11,300 nt of DNA from an uncultured Oscillospiraceae bacterium. Lineage in GTDB: Bacteria; Bacillota; Clostridia; Oscillospirales; Ruminococcaceae. The notes under the pieces are model-generated. The model was given only the letters and a program-made list of their open reading frames with translations. It made no database searches and had not been told where the DNA came from. Below are positions 1 to 7,893 of this stretch, one piece after another. The stretch's first letter is position 1, and every line of letters begins with the position of its first letter. A program made the translations under genes and the position numbers. The stretch lies in the NCBI GenBank assembly GCA_958427155.1, contig CAUABB010000033.1, forward strand, positions 1 to 11,300. The letters run 5' to 3'.

Positions 1-81
1 CAGGTGATTAAAGAAGTTTCCGAAAAAGTGCTGGAAAAAACAGGATTTGCATTAGAACCTGAAATAAAATTTCTGCCTTAG
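1..81 (+). CDS. murB: UDP-N-acetylmuramate dehydrogenase MurB, C-terminal end (partial)
   Basis: Only the last 26 codons and a TAG stop are present; the gene starts before the window. The visible end, KTGFALEPEIKFLP, resembles the C-terminus of MurB, where a segment of the form 'fG..LepEv...G' closes the substrate-binding domain. MurB is a cytoplasmic FAD enzyme that reduces UDP-GlcNAc-enolpyruvate to UDP-MurNAc in peptidoglycan synthesis. The identification also rests on context, since murB directly precedes rapZ and whiA in many Clostridia. The next start codon is 15 bases downstream, which suggests co-transcription. The fragment is too short to exclude another protein with a similar tail. 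Confidence 0.72.
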   Translation, partial: QVIKEVSEKVLEKTGFALEPEIKFLP

Positions 82-96
82 AAAAGTGAGGAAATT

Positions 97-954
97 ATGG
101 AATTTATTATTATTACCGGTTTATCCGGGGCAGGAAAATCACGTGCGATTAACGCTCTGGAAGATATCGGATTTTATTGTGTTGATAACATGCCTCCGTC
201 GTTGATTCCTAAATTTGCGGAGCTGTGTTATCAGTCGGAAGGAAAAATTTCCCGTGTTGCGATTGTGACAGATATAAGAGGCGGAGATTTTTTTGTCGAT
301 CTGTTTGCAGAGCTTGATTATATGAAAAGCCGAAAGGTGGACTATAAAATTCTTTTTTTGGATGCAAGTGATTCGGTACTCATTACCCGTTACAAGGAGA
401 CGCGGCGGCGACATCCTTTAACTGATATGTTCAATGGTTCCATGGAAGAGGCGATTAAAGCTGAGCGAAGGCTCTTGATGCCCGCAAGGGAGCGTGCAGA
501 TTATGTCATTGATACTTCGTTATTGACTGCACAACAACTTAAGCAGAAAATAATAGGGATTTTTTCAAAAAATATATCGGAGGGAATGTTGATTGACTGC
601 ACCTCTTTTGGCTTTAAATATGGGATTCCAGCAGAGTCTGATCTTGTTTTTGATGTGCGTTGCCTTCCAAATCCATTTTATATTGAGGATCTTAAACATA
701 AAACAGGGCTTGATCGTGAAGTGCAGGAGTATGTAATGCAGTTTGATCAATCGGTTAAACTTCTTGATAAATTAATAGATTTGATTAGTTTTCTTCTTCC
801 GCTTTATCAAGAAGAAGGAAAGAGTCATTTGGTAATTGCGGTTGGATGTACTGGAGGAAAACACCGTTCTGTAACCTTTGCAGAAAAAATTTATAAGGCC
901 TTGAGCGACAAGGGATTGAAAGCAACAGTTAATCATCGTGATATCATGAAGTAA
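97..954 (+). CDS. rapZ: RapZ/YvcJ family nucleotide-binding protein
   Basis: The 285-residue product has the family's usual length and both conserved halves. The N-terminal P-loop domain shows a Walker A motif GLSGAGKS (8-15), VDNMPP (29-34), a DIRGG segment (59-63) and ETRRRHPL (101-108). The C-terminal domain carries the hallmark GCTGGKHRSV (250-259). In E. coli RapZ binds the sRNAs GlmY/GlmZ and controls GlmS. In Bacillus the homologue YvcJ binds and hydrolyses nucleotides and affects competence, and its RNA role is not established. The ATG at 97 is preceded by GAGG at 88-91, and the frame begins directly with the P-loop strand as in relatives. It lies between murB and whiA with gaps of 15 and 13 bases, so an operon is likely. 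The usual Firmicute partner yvcK does not follow it. Family assignment is secure; the cellular role is inferred. Confidence 0.95.
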   Translation: MEFIIITGLSGAGKSRAINALEDIGFYCVDNMPPSLIPKFAELCYQSEGKISRVAIVTDIRGGDFFVDLFAELDYMKSRKVDYKILFLDASDSVLITRYKETRRRHPLTDMFNGSMEEAIKAERRLLMPARERADYVIDTSLLTAQQLKQKIIGIFSKNISEGMLIDCTSFGFKYGIPAESDLVFDVRCLPNPFYIEDLKHKTGLDREVQEYVMQFDQSVKLLDKLIDLISFLLPLYQEEGKSHLVIAVGCTGGKHRSVTFAEKIYKALSDKGLKATVNHRDIMK

Positions 955-967
955 AGGAGCGCTTTAA

Positions 968-1909
968 ATGTCTTTTTCCGGTGACGTTAAACGGGAACTT
1001 GCTCATATCCCCCCAGTTTGCGAAAACTGTAAAAAGGCGCTACTTTATGGGCTTTTCCTGATGAACCGAATCAGTAGAGCCAATCTGACACTAATGCATA
1101 CAGAACATAAGCCTGTGGCTGATTGCTATATCAATCTTCTTACAGAGTTAACAGGGGCAATTGTCACAATGTTTATCAGTGATTATACTGGTCCCAAAAA
1201 GAAACGAAATTATACGGTTGGCTTGGAAAACAAAGAAGATATTGAGAGACTGTGCCTTTATTTTGGAATAAATCCGGAAAATCCTGTTCGACGTCTTGAC
1301 CGCGAGTATCTAAAAAGGGATTGTTGTGTTCATTCGTTTCTCAGAGGAGTTTATATGGCATGTGGAAGTGTGACAAATCCTGAGAAAGAATATCATCTTG
1401 AACTTGCGGTAGGGGATACAAACCTTGCGGAAGATATTGTGCTACTCGCTGGAAATTGTGGTATTTCTTTCCGAAAAACTAGCAGGAAAGGCTCCATTAT
1501 TCTGTACCTCAAAGAAAGTGAACCAATCGAGGATATGTTGACTTTGATGGGAGCTGTAAACAGTACCCTTGAGCTGATGAATGTCAAAATATATAAAGAT
1601 GTCCGCAATAAGGTGAACCGTGTTACAAACTGTGAAACGGCAAACATTGAAAAAACGATTAACGCAGCGGCAACTCAGGTGGAGCAAATTCGACTGATTC
1701 AAACAACAGTCGGGTTGGACAACTTGCCTGAAGATTTAAAAGAAGTGGCTATACTCAGACTTGAAAATCCTGATATGTCGCTGCGCGAGTTGTGTATGAC
1801 TCTTTCTGAACCAATTAGTCGTAGTGGAGTTAACCACCGTTTGAAACGTTTGGCAGCAATTGCTGAGGAAATAAAGTGTAAAAGAAAACAAGGTGTTAAA
1901 GATGTCTGA
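968..1909 (+). CDS. whiA: DNA-binding protein WhiA
   Basis: The 313-residue protein has the two WhiA domains. The N-terminal half is a degenerate LAGLIDADG-type fold, with the signature FLRGVYMACGSV at 124-135 followed by NPEKEYHLE. The C-terminal half is a helix-turn-helix region beginning at NCETAN (221-226) and containing SRSGVNHRL (284-292). WhiA controls sporulation and division genes in Streptomyces; in Bacillus it binds DNA and influences chromosome segregation and division. The LAGLIDADG catalytic acidic residues are not preserved in the visible motif (GVYMACGSV), as expected for a non-endonuclease member. The ribosome binding site AAAGGAG (953-959) overlaps the rapZ stop codon and sits 8 bases before the ATG, indicating tight coupling. 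The 3' end overlaps the dnaE start by 8 bases. Confidence 0.96.
   Translation: MSFSGDVKRELAHIPPVCENCKKALLYGLFLMNRISRANLTLMHTEHKPVADCYINLLTELTGAIVTMFISDYTGPKKKRNYTVGLENKEDIERLCLYFGINPENPVRRLDREYLKRDCCVHSFLRGVYMACGSVTNPEKEYHLELAVGDTNLAEDIVLLAGNCGISFRKTSRKGSIILYLKESEPIEDMLTLMGAVNSTLELMNVKIYKDVRNKVNRVTNCETANIEKTINAAATQVEQIRLIQTTVGLDNLPEDLKEVAILRLENPDMSLRELCMTLSEPISRSGVNHRLKRLAAIAEEIKCKRKQGVKDV
1890..1895 (+). promoter_or_regulatory. dnaE ribosome binding site inside whiA
   Basis: AAGGTG lies 6 bases before the ATG at 1902. Because it covers the possible GTG start at 1893, it argues for the ATG as the dnaE start. Confidence 0.6.
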
Positions 1910-4900
1910 TTTTGTTCATCTGCATGTCCATACGGAATACAGTCTTTTAGATGGTGCCTGCCGGATTTCCCAGTTGGTAAAGCGTGTTAAGCAACTGGGG
2001 CAGTCCGCCGTTGCAATTACCGATCATGGTTGTATGTATGGTGCAGTAGAGTTTTATAAAGCATGTAAGACTGAACAGATTCATCCTATTATAGGCTGTG
2101 AGGTGTATGTTGCGCCGCGCAGCCGTTTTGATAAGGTAGCACAGTATGATTCAAAACCGTATCATCTAATTCTTCTTTGTAAAAATATTGAAGGGTATCA
2201 TAATTTAATCAAATTGGTTTCGTTAGGATATATTGAAGGCTTTTATAATAAACCCAGAATTGATCGAGAACTGCTGAAAAAATACCATGGGGGACTGGTT
2301 GCGCTTTCTGCTTGTTTGGCGGGGGAAATTCCGCGTGCTTTGATTCATAATGACCTGGAGGAGGCGAGAGAGGCAGCAGAATTTTATCAATCGCTTTTTG
2401 GAGAGGATTACTATATTGAACTTCAGAATCATGGAATTTCTGAGCAAAAACGAATTTTACCAGGTCTCGTAAAGTTAGCGCGCGAGCTTCATATTCCCTT
2501 GGTCGCTACCAATGATGCCCATTATCTCACAAAAGAAGATGCTCGGGCGCAGGGCGTTCTTACGAGTATTCAAACAAACCAAATAGTGGGTAGTGAAAAT
2601 GGTTTAGAGTTTGAGACAGAAGAGTTTTACATCAAGTCAGAAGCAGAAATGCGAGAACTGTTCGGAGTATACGAGGGTGCGATAGAGAATACTGCGAAAA
2701 TTGCCGAAAAATGTAATTTTGATTTTGAATTTGGTGTGACTAAGCTCCCAAAATTCACGGCGCCGGATGGCGAAGATAATATGGAGTATTTTGTTCGCCT
2801 TTGCCGCGAGGGTTTAGAGAGGCGCTATGGTAAAAATCCAAAGGCAGAAATAAAGGAGCGCCTTGAATATGAAATTGGCGTAATTACTCAGATGGGGTAT
2901 GTGGATTATTTCTTGATCGTATATGATTTTATTCATTATGCTAAAAGTCAGGGAATTCCAGTAGGCCCTGGAAGGGGATCGGGAGCAGGAAGCCTTTGTG
3001 CTTACTGTATTGGGATTACAGGAATTGACCCAATTCGATACCAACTTCTTTTTGAGCGTTTTCTCAATCCGGAACGAATCAGTATGCCCGACTTCGATAT
3101 TGATTTTTGCTATGAACGGCGTCAAGAAGTCATTGATTATGTAATACGCAAGTATGGCCAAGATCATGTCGCCCAGATTATTACTTTTGGTACTATGGCA
3201 GCTCGCGCTGCTATTCGTGATGTAGGACGGGCATTGGGCGTCGCATATCAAACTGTTGATCGTGTTGCAAAAATGATTCCAAATGTTCTGAATATGACAA
3301 TTTCTCAGGCATTGGAAGAATCAAGAGAATTAAAAAATGAATATGAGAGTAATGAGGGAATTCGTCATTTAATCGATATGGCAATGAAATTAGAGGGAAT
3401 GCCACGTCACGCGTCTACCCATGCAGCTGGTGTTGTCATAACTAAGGAACCAGCCGACCATTATGTACCTTTACAGAAAAACGATGAATCTATCGTAACA
3501 CAGTATACTATGAATATTTTAGAAGAGCTTGGGCTTCTTAAAATGGATTTCTTAGGTCTTAGAAACCTTACGGTGATTCATGATTGTGAAAAAGAAATTC
3601 AAAAATCGATACCAAATTTTATTGTGGATAAAATTCCAATTGATGATTCTGCGGTTTATAAGATGTTGTCTCAGGGGCAGACAAGTGGTGTATTTCAACT
3701 TGAATCCGCCGGGATGAGACAGACTTTGATTCAGCTTCGTCCGGAAAATATTGAAGATATTATTGCTGTCACTTCACTTTATCGTCCAGGACCCGCCAAA
3801 TCAATCCCGCAATATATCGCCAATCGCCACGATCCTTCTTTAGTGCGCTATAAACACCCTCTTCTTGAACCAATTCTGAACGTTACTTATGGTTGTATTG
3901 TTTATCAGGAACAGGTTATGCAGATCTGTAGACAGCTTGCTGGGTATTCTTACGGTCAAGCCGATCTAGTACGCAGGGCAATGGCGAAGAAAAAGCACGA
4001 TATTATGGAAAAAGAACGAGAGTATTTTCTTTATGGGAAAAAGTCTTCAGACGGTAAAACCGAATGTATAGGCGCGATTGCGAATGGAGTAGATGAAAAA
4101 ACCGCTATTTCAATTTTTGACGAAATGTCGTCTTTTGCGTCTTATGCCTTTAATAAGTCACATGCGGCTGCTTATGCGTTTGTAGCCTATCAGACCGCCT
4201 ATTTAAAATGTCATTATCCGAAAGAATATCTGGCAGCTCTACTGACAAGTGTGTTGTCAGATTCGGGAAAAATTCTTGAGTATTTTGAAGAGTGTGGACG
4301 TCTTGGAATCTCTTTATTACCACCTGATATCAATGAAAGTTATCTTCAATTTACCGTCTCTGGAGAAAATATTCGGTTTGGTCTTCTTGCCCTCAAAAAT
4401 ATTGGAAAAGGTTTAATCCAGGAAATTATCAGTGAGCGAAATAAAAATGGACCATTTCGTTCCCTTTATGATTTCTGTGACCGAATGCAAGGGAGAGAGT
4501 TTAATAAAAGAGCTCTTGAAAGTCTGATTAAATGTGGCGCCTTTGACCATATGGGAAATAGCCGCCGTGCAATGCTGTCCTGTTATGAAAAACTCATTGA
4601 TTTTGTTGAGAACAATAAGCGTAAAAATTTAGAAGGACAGTTTAATCTTTTTGAAGGACAAAAAGATGCTTCTTCTGATATTTTTGAAATTCCACCCATG
4701 GAAGAATATCCGTTACCACAGCTTTTAGCAATGGAAAAAGAAATGTCAGGTGTTTATTTAAGTGGCCATCCTCTTTTGGAGTATAGTAGTTTTGCCGAAA
4801 ATCGGGAGTGCATTTCCGTTCGCGAGTTAATAGAAGGGGCAGACCAGGTTCCACCCCTTTATCCAGATAAGACAAAGGTGAGGATTCTCGGGTTAATTCA

Positions 4901-5387
4901 AAATGTTAAGACAATTCGTACCAGATCTAACGGTCAAATGATGGCATTTCTTTCTGTTGAAGGAACGAATGGAACAATTGAGGTCATTGTATTTCCTAAA
5001 ATTTATGATCAATTCGCTCCACTTTTTATGACGGGAAAAATCCTTTTGATTGAAGGAGAGGTAAGTATTAAAGAAGATGAAGGTTGTAAGATTTTATGCA
5101 GTTTTGCTCAAGAGCTTACAAAGCAACTTCTAGAAACTCCCCAGGAACCTAAAAAAACGTTGTTTCTAAAATTTTCGGATAAGTCAGATTCACGGATTGT
5201 TCCTGTAGTCGCGTTGCTGCGCCGTTTTCCAGGACAGACTCCGGTTAAAGTCTATTTTGAAAAGATCGGAAAACTTGCTTACGCGCCGGGTCGGTTGACG
5301 GTTTCAGTTACTCGTGAATTAAAAGAAGAACTGCAAAAACTTTTGGGAGGAGAAAATATTACTGTAAAAGAGGAATTAAAATTGTGA
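1902..5387 (+). CDS. dnaE: DNA polymerase III subunit alpha, DnaE type
   Basis: This 1161-residue replicative polymerase copies DNA at the fork. From this start the protein opens MSDFVHLHVHTEYSLLDGA, the normal family N-terminus; the GTG at 1893 would add three residues and overlaps the ribosome binding site. Domains in order: an N-terminal PHP domain (to about 210) with candidate metal ligands H8, H10, D17, H42, E67, H88, C138, D205 and H207; the polymerase palm, with GPGRGSGAGS and PDFDIDF giving catalytic D399 and D401, and a third aspartate D549 in KMDFLGLR; a tandem HhH region near 820-890; an OB fold near 992-1070; and a C-terminal domain containing RRFPGQTPV. There is no DEDD exonuclease insertion, so it is not PolC. 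Clostridia normally carry PolC as well, so this may be the second polymerase. Its start overlaps the whiA stop by 8 bases, which suggests translational coupling. I see no intein or frameshift. Confidence 0.97.
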   Translation: MSDFVHLHVHTEYSLLDGACRISQLVKRVKQLGQSAVAITDHGCMYGAVEFYKACKTEQIHPIIGCEVYVAPRSRFDKVAQYDSKPYHLILLCKNIEGYHNLIKLVSLGYIEGFYNKPRIDRELLKKYHGGLVALSACLAGEIPRALIHNDLEEAREAAEFYQSLFGEDYYIELQNHGISEQKRILPGLVKLARELHIPLVATNDAHYLTKEDARAQGVLTSIQTNQIVGSENGLEFETEEFYIKSEAEMRELFGVYEGAIENTAKIAEKCNFDFEFGVTKLPKFTAPDGEDNMEYFVRLCREGLERRYGKNPKAEIKERLEYEIGVITQMGYVDYFLIVYDFIHYAKSQGIPVGPGRGSGAGSLCAYCIGITGIDPIRYQLLFERFLNPERISMPDFDIDFCYERRQEVIDYVIRKYGQDHVAQIITFGTMAARAAIRDVGRALGVAYQTVDRVAKMIPNVLNMTISQALEESRELKNEYESNEGIRHLIDMAMKLEGMPRHASTHAAGVVITKEPADHYVPLQKNDESIVTQYTMNILEELGLLKMDFLGLRNLTVIHDCEKEIQKSIPNFIVDKIPIDDSAVYKMLSQGQTSGVFQLESAGMRQTLIQLRPENIEDIIAVTSLYRPGPAKSIPQYIANRHDPSLVRYKHPLLEPILNVTYGCIVYQEQVMQICRQLAGYSYGQADLVRRAMAKKKHDIMEKEREYFLYGKKSSDGKTECIGAIANGVDEKTAISIFDEMSSFASYAFNKSHAAAYAFVAYQTAYLKCHYPKEYLAALLTSVLSDSGKILEYFEECGRLGISLLPPDINESYLQFTVSGENIRFGLLALKNIGKGLIQEIISERNKNGPFRSLYDFCDRMQGREFNKRALESLIKCGAFDHMGNSRRAMLSCYEKLIDFVENNKRKNLEGQFNLFEGQKDASSDIFEIPPMEEYPLPQLLAMEKEMSGVYLSGHPLLEYSSFAENRECISVRELIEGADQVPPLYPDKTKVRILGLIQNVKTIRTRSNGQMMAFLSVEGTNGTIEVIVFPKIYDQFAPLFMTGKILLIEGEVSIKEDEGCKILCSFAQELTKQLLETPQEPKKTLFLKFSDKSDSRIVPVVALLRRFPGQTPVKVYFEKIGKLAYAPGRLTVSVTRELKEELQKLLGGENITVKEELKL

Positions 5388-5405
5388 AAAGTTTCTCAAA
5401 ATCAG

Positions 5406-5433
5406 TTGACACCCTCTGTTATTTGAGTAAAAT
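5406..5433 (+). promoter_or_regulatory. Predicted sigma-A promoter of pfkA
   Basis: A perfect -35 box TTGACA (5406-5411) is separated by 16 bases from TAAAAT (5428-5433), which matches the -10 consensus at 5 of 6 positions. It starts 18 bases after the dnaE stop. Transcription would begin near 5440, giving a leader of about 65 bases. Unlike the two other promoters in the window, it has no extended -10 TG. Confidence 0.75.
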
Positions 5434-5450
5434 ATAAAGTAGGGTATTTT

Positions 5451-5482
5451 GGTTTTACAACGATGAAACCATCCGGTTTTTT
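5451..5482 (+). promoter_or_regulatory. Competing hairpins in the pfkA leader (candidate attenuator)
   Basis: GGTTTTA (5451-5457) can pair with TGAAACC (5464-5470) around a 6-base loop. Alternatively AAACC (5466-5470) can pair with GGTTT (5475-5479) around a 4-base loop, with the T-run ending at 5482. The two structures exclude each other and the second resembles a short terminator. Its stem is only 5 pairs and the T-run is partly inside it, so this could be a weak dnaE terminator, an attenuator, or chance. Confidence 0.3.
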
Positions 5483-5505
5483 GAATAAATATTGGAGGAA
5501 TTTAT

Positions 5506-6468
5506 ATGGAGAGAACCATCGGTGTATTGACAAGCGGCGGTGATGCCCCGGGAATGAATGCGGCTATCCGTGCGGTGGTAAGATCAGCGATTAAAAAAGG
5601 ATTTCGTGTAATTGGTATTCAACGCGGCTATAATGGCCTGATCAACGGCGATCTTGTTGAGATGGATATGAGAAGCGTTTCTGATATTTTACAGCGAGGC
5701 GGTACAGTTCTTTATACAGCTCGATGCGATGAGTTCCGATATGAGGAGGGCCTCCAAAAGGCAAAGAAAACTTGTGAAGAAAATGGAATTGAAGGAATTG
5801 TCGTCATAGGTGGAGATGGCTCTTTCCGCGGAGCAGCGGATCTTTCTGCCCGTGGTGTTAAATGTGTTGGACTTCCCGGTACAATTGATAACGACATACA
5901 ATGTTCTGAATATACAATTGGCTATGATACAGCCATGAATACCGCGATGGAAATGGTTGACAAGATTCGTGATACTGCTGAGTCTCATTATCGTTGTAGT
6001 GTTGTTGAGGTTATGGGTAGGCATGCCGGCCATATTGCTCTGAACTGTGGGATTGCTTGTGGTGCTACTTTTATCTTGGTTCCGGAAGTTCCATATTCTA
6101 TTGAGGCTATTGTGGAAAAAATGAAGACAACTCAAAAAATTGGCAAACATCACTTTATTATTCTGGTAGCTGAGGGCATTGGAAATGTTAATGAACTCGC
6201 AAAGGAAATTGAGCGTTTAACAGGAATCGAATCCAGGGCTACAATTCTTGGGCATGTACAACGTGGGGGATCTCCGACAGTTCGTGACCGTGTACTTGCA
6301 AGTCAAATGGCTTATTATGCTGTAGAACTTTTGGAAAAAGGAATCGGAAATCGCGTTGTTGGTATGCAGCATAATGAGGTCGTTGATTTTGATATTCAGG
6401 AAGCACTGCGGATGAAAAAGCCGTTTGATACTAAACTTTATCAAATTGCTCATGATATTTCATTTTAA
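5506..6468 (+). CDS. pfkA: ATP-dependent 6-phosphofructokinase
   Basis: The 320-residue enzyme phosphorylates fructose 6-phosphate to fructose 1,6-bisphosphate, the committed step of glycolysis, in the cytoplasm as a tetramer. Visible motifs are the N-terminal nucleotide loop GVLTSGGDAPGMNAAIR, IGGDGS (101-106), PGTIDND with the expected catalytic base D128, MGRHAG, and GHVQRGGSPT. Two glycines mark ATP rather than pyrophosphate as phosphoryl donor: G105 (pyrophosphate enzymes have Asp) and G125 (pyrophosphate enzymes have Lys). R22 and R26 match E. coli effector-site arginines 21 and 25, so allosteric control is plausible. GGAGG (5494-5498) lies 7 bases before the ATG. The gene has its own promoter and terminator, so it appears monocistronic; no pyruvate kinase gene follows, unlike in many Firmicutes. 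Confidence 0.97.
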   Translation: MERTIGVLTSGGDAPGMNAAIRAVVRSAIKKGFRVIGIQRGYNGLINGDLVEMDMRSVSDILQRGGTVLYTARCDEFRYEEGLQKAKKTCEENGIEGIVVIGGDGSFRGAADLSARGVKCVGLPGTIDNDIQCSEYTIGYDTAMNTAMEMVDKIRDTAESHYRCSVVEVMGRHAGHIALNCGIACGATFILVPEVPYSIEAIVEKMKTTQKIGKHHFIILVAEGIGNVNELAKEIERLTGIESRATILGHVQRGGSPTVRDRVLASQMAYYAVELLEKGIGNRVVGMQHNEVVDFDIQEALRMKKPFDTKLYQIAHDISF

Positions 6469-6479
6469 TTTACATAAGA

Positions 6480-6516
6480 AAACAGCTCCCCGACTGCGGG
6501 AGCTGTTTATATTTTT
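6480..6516 (+). terminator. Intrinsic terminator of pfkA
   Basis: AAACAGCTCCC (6480-6490) pairs perfectly over 11 bases with GGGAGCTGTTT (6498-6508) around a 7-base loop and is followed by ATATTTTT. It begins 12 bases after the pfkA stop codon, which supports pfkA as a single-gene transcript. Confidence 0.93.
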
Positions 6517-6525
6517 GACGAATTC

Positions 6526-6554
6526 TGGAAATACTACCTTTATTATGATATAAT
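6526..6554 (+). promoter_or_regulatory. Predicted extended -10 promoter of yfmF-yfmH-lgt-folD
   Basis: TATAAT (6549-6554) is a perfect -10 box preceded by TATGA, the TRTGN extension favoured by Gram-positive sigma-A. TGGAAA (6526-6531) is a 4-of-6 match to the -35 box at 17-base spacing. It lies just after the pfkA terminator, and the predicted start near 6561 gives a leader of about 52 bases. The -10 region is also a 7-base inverted repeat, TTATTAT (6540-6546) and ATAATAA (6550-6556). Confidence 0.8.
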
Positions 6555-6596
6555 AACTGAGAAATTAATTTTTATTCTGCTAATCTGAAAAAATTT

Positions 6597-6601
6597 GGAG
6601 G
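6597..6601 (+). promoter_or_regulatory. yfmF ribosome binding site
   Basis: GGAGG sits 11 bases before the ATG at 6613, slightly longer than the 7-9 base spacing of the other genes here. The in-frame TTG at 6595 overlaps this site and so is unlikely to be the start. Confidence 0.65.
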
Positions 6602-6612
6602 TATACAGAAAG

Positions 6613-7893
6613 ATGTCATCTTTGCTTGACCGGACTCAAATTGGAAACGGAATTCATTTTACAGCCATCCGTGATTCACGCTTTAAAACAAACAGATTGT
6701 CTTTTAATTTTATTCTGCCTTTATCAAAAGAGATGGCTTCCGCAAATGCAATTTTACCTTTTTTAATTCGGAAGGGTTATCGCGGCTGTTCTGATTATAC
6801 AGCTCTTAATCAAAAGCTGAATCAACTTTATGGCGCCAACCTTTATACGGATGTGCTTAAATCTGGTGACTTTCAAATTCTGAATATCTCTATTTCCTCA
6901 ATTGATGACTCTTTTGCCTTGGAACAGGAATCTGTTTCAGAAGAGGCTGCTGATATTCTTTGCAGGCTTATAAAACAGCCAGCCTTTTTACAGGAGGATT
7001 TTGACCTTTCACAGTTTCAGTTAGAAAAACAGGCGTTAGTAGATGCCATTGAGGCTGAACTGAACGAGAAAACCTCTTTTGCAGTTCAGCAGATGATTGC
7101 TCATATGTGTGAAAAGGAACCTTATGGCCTGCACAAATACGGTAATGTTGATTCAGTCAAAAAACTGACAATGGAGATGGTAAAATCAGCTTATTACCGA
7201 ATGATGAAAACAGCGATGATTGAAATTTACTTTGTAGGATGTGGAGAATCGGAAGGAGTTCTTTCACAGATTCGTAATGATTTTGCTGCTTTGGAGCGTA
7301 CACCGATTGATTCTGTTAAATCTTTGTTTGTTCCTGCCTGTGGTCAGGTGCGAAAGGTGGAAGAGCACTATAATGTCAGTCAAGCTAAATTGGTTATCGG
7401 GTTTCGAGTTCATTCAACAGATCCGAAGGATATTGATTGCGCAAGGTTGATGTCAATGCTTTATGGTGGCACTCCCCGTTCCAAACTTTTTATGAATGTA
7501 CGGGAAAAGTTGAGTCTTTGTTATTATTGTTCTTCACGGTTTGATCGGACAAAGGGAATTTTATATGTAAATAGCGGTGTTGAGTTTAATAATGTTAAAA
7601 AAGCGGAAGAAGAAATACTCAGGCAACTTGAGGAAATAAAGGCAGGTAACTTTACAGATGAGGAACTTGTCGAAACAAAACTAATGGTTGCGGATTCCTT
7701 TAAAACTGTGAATGATTCTCCTTCCTCAATGGAGTCTTGGTATTTGGGTCAGCAATTTGCCGCATCGAATGCTTCTCCAGAGGAAGAAGCGGCTCGTTTA
7801 AATGGGGTTACACGCGAGCAGGTGATGGACGCAGCGAATAGAACAGTGTTAGATACCGTTTACGTTTTGAGTGGGGAGGAACAGGGCGAATGA
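6613..7893 (+). CDS. yfmF: M16 family peptidase-like protein, YfmF type (subunit without zinc site)
   Basis: This 426-residue protein belongs to the M16 (pitrilysin/insulinase) family in the YfmF group, called YmfF in B. subtilis and annotated as associated with 5-aminopentanol modification of elongation factor P. Where active M16 enzymes have HxxEH, this protein has PFLIR (49-53), so it should not bind zinc. It retains the C-terminal-half motif of the family, GGTPRSKLF followed by VREKLSLCYY, including R297 and Y304 spaced like the Arg/Tyr pair that completes the site in two-subunit M16B peptidases. I infer that it works with the next gene product as the non-metal half of a heterodimer. No signal peptide or membrane segment is visible. 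Its stop overlaps the yfmH start (ATGA). The link to EF-P is known only by homology, and no YmfI-like reductase gene is present here. Confidence 0.88.
   Translation: MSSLLDRTQIGNGIHFTAIRDSRFKTNRLSFNFILPLSKEMASANAILPFLIRKGYRGCSDYTALNQKLNQLYGANLYTDVLKSGDFQILNISISSIDDSFALEQESVSEEAADILCRLIKQPAFLQEDFDLSQFQLEKQALVDAIEAELNEKTSFAVQQMIAHMCEKEPYGLHKYGNVDSVKKLTMEMVKSAYYRMMKTAMIEIYFVGCGESEGVLSQIRNDFAALERTPIDSVKSLFVPACGQVRKVEEHYNVSQAKLVIGFRVHSTDPKDIDCARLMSMLYGGTPRSKLFMNVREKLSLCYYCSSRFDRTKGILYVNSGVEFNNVKKAEEEILRQLEEIKAGNFTDEELVETKLMVADSFKTVNDSPSSMESWYLGQQFAASNASPEEEAARLNGVTREQVMDAANRTVLDTVYVLSGEEQGE

Noticed and set aside
1331..1372. WhiA LAGLIDADG-like motif as a homing endonuclease or intein
   Set aside because: The motif is degenerate and the rest of the protein is a normal WhiA with its helix-turn-helix half.
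1893..1895. GTG as dnaE start
   Set aside because: It lies inside the AAGGTG ribosome binding site, and the ATG at 1902 gives the standard family N-terminus.
2814..3251. Antisense open frame of 145 codons within dnaE (also 5689-6153 within pfkA, 154 codons)
   Set aside because: They lie opposite strongly conserved coding sequence, their translations show no recognisable motif, and I saw no ribosome binding site or promoter of their own.
1902..5387. Intein or split polymerase in dnaE
   Set aside because: The frame is continuous and the domains follow each other without an insertion at the conserved active-site motifs.
6595..6597. TTG as yfmF start
   Set aside because: It overlaps the GGAGG ribosome binding site, leaving no upstream site; ATG at 6613 gives a normal length.
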